Positions 12,973 through 15,645 of a stretch of DNA of 15,645 nucleotides are shown in pieces (position 1 is the first letter of the stretch; every line of letters begins with the position of its first letter). The DNA is taken from positions 1 to 15,645 of the forward strand of contig CALKAK010000079.1 of assembly GCA_937983015.1 (NCBI GenBank), written 5' to 3'. Both the position numbers and the translations under genes were made by a program. The notes under the pieces were generated by a model. The model did not search any database, was not told where the DNA came from, and saw nothing but the letters and a program-made list of their open reading frames with translations. The stretch is from an uncultured Bacillaceae bacterium. Its GTDB lineage: Bacteria > Bacillota > Bacilli > Bacillales > Caldibacillaceae.

Positions 12973-14436
12973 TTACATGGAGTAATTCGGTGCTTCTTTT
13001 GTGATCTGCACATTGTGCGGATGGCTTTCGCGTAAACCAGCACTGGTAATGCGAATAAACTGGGCATTTTCTCTTAAATATTCTAAATTTGGTGCTCCAC
13101 AATACCCCATACCGGCGCGAATTCCACCAACTAACTGGAAAATCGTATCGGCCAGCGGACCTTTATAGGGAACGCGACCTTCGATGCCTTCCGGTACGAG
13201 CTTTTTCGCATCTTCCTGGAAATACCGGTCACTTGAACCTTGCTGCATCGCTCCAAGGGAACCCATACCACGATATACTTTAAAGCGCCGGCCCTGGAAT
13301 ATTTCTGTTTCCCCGGGGCTTTCCGTCGTCCCTGCCAATAGGCTACCTAACATCACAGCATGTCCACCCGCGGCAAGGGCTTTGACGATATCACCGGAAT
13401 ATTTGATCCCGCCATCGGCGATAATCGCTTTACCAAATTTTCTCGCTTCTGTAGCGCAATCGTAAATTGCCGTTATTTGTGGTACACCGACACCGGCTAC
13501 GACGCGGGTTGTGCAGATCGAACCGGGGCCGATTCCCACTTTCACGATATCCGCCCCTGCTTCAAACAAAGCCCGCGTAGCTTCAGCAGTAGCGACATTC
13601 CCGGCGATGATATTTAAATCCGGATATGCTGCGCGGATTTCCCGCACTTGATCAATGACACCACGAGAATGTCCGTGTGCCGTATCGACCACAATGACAT
13701 CAACATTCGCTTTTACGAGGGCTTCCACCCGTCGCATTGTATCTCGCGCTACACCAACAGCAGCACCAACAAGAAGCCTGCCTTGACGATCTTTCGCCGC
13801 ATTGGGGTATTCAATCAATTTCTCGATGTCTTTTGTTGTGATCAACCCTTTTAAAACACCGTTTTCGTCTACTAAAGGTAGCTTTTCAATTTTATGCTTC
13901 TGTAATATTTTGATCGCTTCTTCAACCGTCGTTCCAACCGGAGCTGTGATCAAATTGTCTTTAGTCATCACTTCTTCTATGCGGATGGAATAATCATCGA
14001 TAAAGCGCAAGTCCCGATTCGTTAAAATACCGACCAACTTTTGTTCCACTTCATTATTCACGATCGGTACTCCAGAAATCCGATACTTACTCATTAAATG
14101 TTCCGCATCGTATAACTGATGGTCCGGCGTTAAAAAGAAAGGATCTGTGATCACTCCGTTTTCTGACCGTTTTACGCGATCCACTTGTTCGGCCTGTTCC
14201 TCGATCGACATATTTTTATGAATAATTCCAAGGCCTCCCTGTCTTGCCATTGCAATTGCCATTTCCGCTTCTGTAACTGTATCCATACCCGCACTGATGA
14301 TCGGGATGTTTAATTTTAAGGTATCCGTGAGCTCAACGCTCAAATCCACTTCTTTAGGTAGTACATTCGATTCTGCCGGAATGAGTAATACATCATCGAA
14401 TGTGAGCCCTTCTTTGGCAAACTTATTTTCCCACAC
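12973..14436 (-). CDS. guaB: Inosine-5'-monophosphate dehydrogenase
   Basis: Oxidises IMP to XMP with NAD, the rate-limiting step of GMP synthesis. The 487-residue protein shows the TIM-barrel start (LTFDDVLLIPAESNVLP), two CBS domains (about residues 95-150 and 158-210), the VVDTAHGHS segment and the active-site loop GPGSICTTRVV with catalytic C308. The phosphate-binding GGIKYSGD and the flap with QGSSDRYFQ follow. The start is a GTG at 14436 after GGAGG at 9 nt; no ATG fits the N-terminus. It is a single-gene unit with its own promoter and terminator, divergent from yaaC and next to an rRNA operon, as in Bacillus. Confidence 0.98.
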   Translation of the reverse strand: MWENKFAKEGLTFDDVLLIPAESNVLPKEVDLSVELTDTLKLNIPIISAGMDTVTEAEMAIAMARQGGLGIIHKNMSIEEQAEQVDRVKRSENGVITDPFFLTPDHQLYDAEHLMSKYRISGVPIVNNEVEQKLVGILTNRDLRFIDDYSIRIEEVMTKDNLITAPVGTTVEEAIKILQKHKIEKLPLVDENGVLKGLITTKDIEKLIEYPNAAKDRQGRLLVGAAVGVARDTMRRVEALVKANVDVIVVDTAHGHSRGVIDQVREIRAAYPDLNIIAGNVATAEATRALFEAGADIVKVGIGPGSICTTRVVAGVGVPQITAIYDCATEARKFGKAIIADGGIKYSGDIVKALAAGGHAVMLGSLLAGTTESPGETEIFQGRRFKVYRGMGSLGAMQQGSSDRYFQEDAKKLVPEGIEGRVPYKGPLADTIFQLVGGIRAGMGYCGAPNLEYLRENAQFIRITSAGLRESHPHNVQITKEAPNYSM

Positions 14437-14468
14437 AATATTTCGCCTCCAACTGCCATATTATTAGT

Positions 14469-14497
14469 AGGTTAACAATTGGTTAAAATACTGTCAA
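14469..14497 (-). promoter_or_regulatory. Sigma-A promoter of guaB
   Basis: On the minus strand a perfect -35 TTGACA (14492-14497), a 17-nt spacer and TAACCT (14469-14474) preceded by TGT (extended -10). The -10 is weak but the whole fits. The spacer carries TTAAC/GTTAA inverted arms. The leader is about 25 nt, too short for a riboswitch. Confidence 0.65.
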
Positions 14498-14506
14498 GGA
14501 CAAATA

Positions 14507-14515
14507 TGTTACATT
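14507..14515 (+). promoter_or_regulatory. Extended -10 promoter candidate for yaaC
   Basis: TGT-TACATT 21 nt before the yaaC start codon, with no good -35 at 17 nt. It lies back to back with the guaB -35, so the two promoters share the 99-bp divergent region. Confidence 0.35.
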
Positions 14516-14535
14516 ATTAGCACAGGAGGATTCCT

Positions 14536-15507
14536 TTGACTAATTGGTTTGTTGAACAATTTTGGGAAAAATGCCTGTATTATTTTTCTTCAGAGACATC
14601 GCAAAAATTCTTGTGGAAAAAATACGAACTGTTAGGTTTTGAAAAACCGCGCGAAAAAAGTTATGCGAACTGCCGTACATTTATTTTTTACTTAGAACAG
14701 GGAAAAAGCTTTTTTGCCCAGGCCCGTACCGCCCCGGAAAATATTAAACCTATTCTTATTTTTTATGGTCTTTCATTTGTTATTAAAGCTATCTTGCTGA
14801 CGATTGATCCTGATTACCCCGCCACAACATCGGTTCTGGCTCATGGTGTTTCAACAAGGAAAAGAAAAAAGCAAAATTACCGTTATTTCCAGGATGAAGT
14901 AAAGATTCAAAAGCACGGGTTGTTCCCGTATTTCGCTTTGACATTATTTCGTATTAAAGGGTTGGAAGGAAAGAAGTTTTCCATCAGCTCATTATTAAAA
15001 CAGATTCCTGAATTACACGTTCTTTTCAATAAATGGTATGATGATCCCCTCTTTATAAAAGTAAAAAAGGAACAAAGGAATTTTATTCTTCCCGATGATA
15101 TTCTCGATGTATTTAAAATGACGGAAAAGCGCCTTAGCGAATTTTTACAACAAAAGACTGTACAAACGTTATCTATGAAATCCGTTAATAAACAATTGAT
15201 TATCACCTATTCAAACCATAGTTTAGAAAAACACGGTGAGGAAATATTACCCTTTCGTTATAATCTAAGCGAAGATGCGTATTATTTTATTAAAGAACTT
15301 AATTCACTTACATTGATCCCAGAAATCATGATTCATTATTTATTGCTCTATCATTTAAGCATGCTTGCTCGTTACGAAGTTGAATGGTGGTCGGAATTAA
15401 TTCACTACAAAGAGGGCTTTGAATATCCGGTGATCAGTCATTATTTACAAATATGTTCGGGAAAATGTTTATTTTTACTAAATGAATTCTTACTGGAATC
15501 AACATGA
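14536..15507 (+). CDS. yaaC: YaaC-like protein of unknown function
   Basis: A 323-residue, soluble-looking protein. I identify it as YaaC-like mainly by position (between an rRNA operon and guaB, divergent from guaB) and by length, not from any known catalytic motif. It has a basic, aromatic-rich N-terminal half, including a hydrophobic stretch near residues 74-95 (KPILIFYGLSFVIKAILLTI) that could be a buried helix, and a central TRKRKKQNYRYF basic patch. Its C-terminal half is helical, with IMIHYLLLYHLSMLARYEVEWW. The start is a TTG at 14536 with AGGAGG six nt upstream. It converges on the 5S rRNA gene and shares its terminator. I do not know its function. Confidence 0.75.
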   Translation: MTNWFVEQFWEKCLYYFSSETSQKFLWKKYELLGFEKPREKSYANCRTFIFYLEQGKSFFAQARTAPENIKPILIFYGLSFVIKAILLTIDPDYPATTSVLAHGVSTRKRKKQNYRYFQDEVKIQKHGLFPYFALTLFRIKGLEGKKFSISSLLKQIPELHVLFNKWYDDPLFIKVKKEQRNFILPDDILDVFKMTEKRLSEFLQQKTVQTLSMKSVNKQLIITYSNHSLEKHGEEILPFRYNLSEDAYYFIKELNSLTLIPEIMIHYLLLYHLSMLARYEVEWWSELIHYKEGFEYPVISHYLQICSGKCLFLLNEFLLEST

Positions 15508-15553
15508 TGAATGAAGAAAATAAGGAATGATCGTACGAAGATTTATATGTATA

Positions 15554-15588
15554 AAAAAAGAACAGTGAAGACATCACTGTTCTTTTTT
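15554..15588. terminator. rRNA operon terminator, shared with yaaC
   Basis: A perfect 15-bp stem, AAAAAAGAACAGTGA with TCACTGTTCTTTTTT, and a 5-nt loop AGACA. On the minus strand it directly follows the 5S rRNA; on the plus strand it lies 46 bp past the yaaC stop. T runs on both sides make it bidirectional. Confidence 0.94.
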
Positions 15589-15589
15589 G

Positions 15590-15645
15590 TCCGGCGACGT
15601 CCTACTCTCGCAAGGGGTCGCCCCCTCACTACCATCGGCGCTGAG
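15590..15645 (-). rRNA. rrf: 5S ribosomal RNA, 3' part (truncated by window edge)
   Basis: The reverse complement reads CTCAGCGCCGATGGTAGT, a GGGGGCGACCCC hairpin region, then GAGAGTAGGACGTCGCCGG. This is the 3' half of a Bacillus-type 5S rRNA (helices IV/V and the 3' strand of helix I). About 56 of roughly 117 nt are in the window; the 5' part lies past the right edge. It marks the end of an rRNA operon transcribed in the same direction as guaB. Confidence 0.95.

Noticed and set aside
14437..14491. Purine riboswitch or PurR box before guaB
   Set aside because: The leader is about 25 nt, and neither a purine aptamer core nor a CCGAA-type PurR box is seen.
1..15645. Mobile element, CRISPR array, prophage, toxin-antitoxin or other accessory system
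   Set aside because: Nearly every stretch is accounted for by conserved core genes with familiar order; no transposase, integrase, spaced repeat array or horizontally acquired patch is visible.

Overview
The window is a conserved chromosomal block from an endospore-forming Firmicute of the Bacillaceae type. The evidence is the gene content and order (guaB, dacA, serS, dgk/dck, yaaH, tadA, long SRP RNA, dnaX, yaaK, recR, yaaL, bofA, csfB, tmk, yaaQ, yaaR), the sporulation genes bofA and csfB, the spore-cortex enzyme yaaH, and a SRP RNA that keeps an Alu domain. This is the origin-proximal segment of a Bacillus-type chromosome, shown here in reverse. Most genes are on the minus strand, so biological order runs from right to left. 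The species cannot be fixed from the sequence alone.

Right edge (14.4-15.65 kb): the 3' end of a 5S rRNA gene (minus) closes an rRNA operon. A strong hairpin terminator separates it from the converging yaaC-like gene (plus). yaaC diverges from guaB (minus) across a 99-bp promoter region. Next come dacA, encoding a D,D-carboxypeptidase of the PBP5 type, and serS behind a complete serine T-box leader with a UCC specifier. In many Bacillaceae pdxS-pdxT lies between dacA and serS; it is absent here.

Middle (6.3-9.8 kb): three plus-strand genes, sleL/yaaH (two LysM repeats plus a GH18 domain) and the overlapping deoxynucleoside kinase pair dgk-dck. A bidirectional terminator closes dck against serS. 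The minus-strand tadA (tRNA adenosine deaminase) diverges from yaaH. Downstream of tadA, on the same strand, is the 265-nt SRP RNA gene with its own promoter and terminator.

Left (0-6 kb): dnaX-yaaK-recR-yaaL is a replication and recombination cluster ending in a strong terminator. It is followed by bofA (sigma-K checkpoint), csfB (Gin, the sigma-G/sigma-E inhibitor), tmk (dTMP kinase), yaaQ/darA (c-di-AMP-binding PII-like protein) and yaaR. Deoxynucleotide supply (dgk, dck, tmk), GMP synthesis (guaB), replication (dnaX) and recombinational repair (recR) are thus linked with sporulation control.

The block is mostly ordinary housekeeping DNA, and I see no mobile element, CRISPR array, phage gene or undescribed multi-gene system. 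The points worth a second look are small: a possible programmed -1 frameshift site in dnaX, forespore-type promoter sequences before csfB, a 20-bp tandem repeat and a promoter-overlapping palindrome before yaaQ, several palindromes in spacers, frequent non-ATG starts with G-run ribosome binding sites, and the missing pdxST, rrn and xpaC-yaaN segments.
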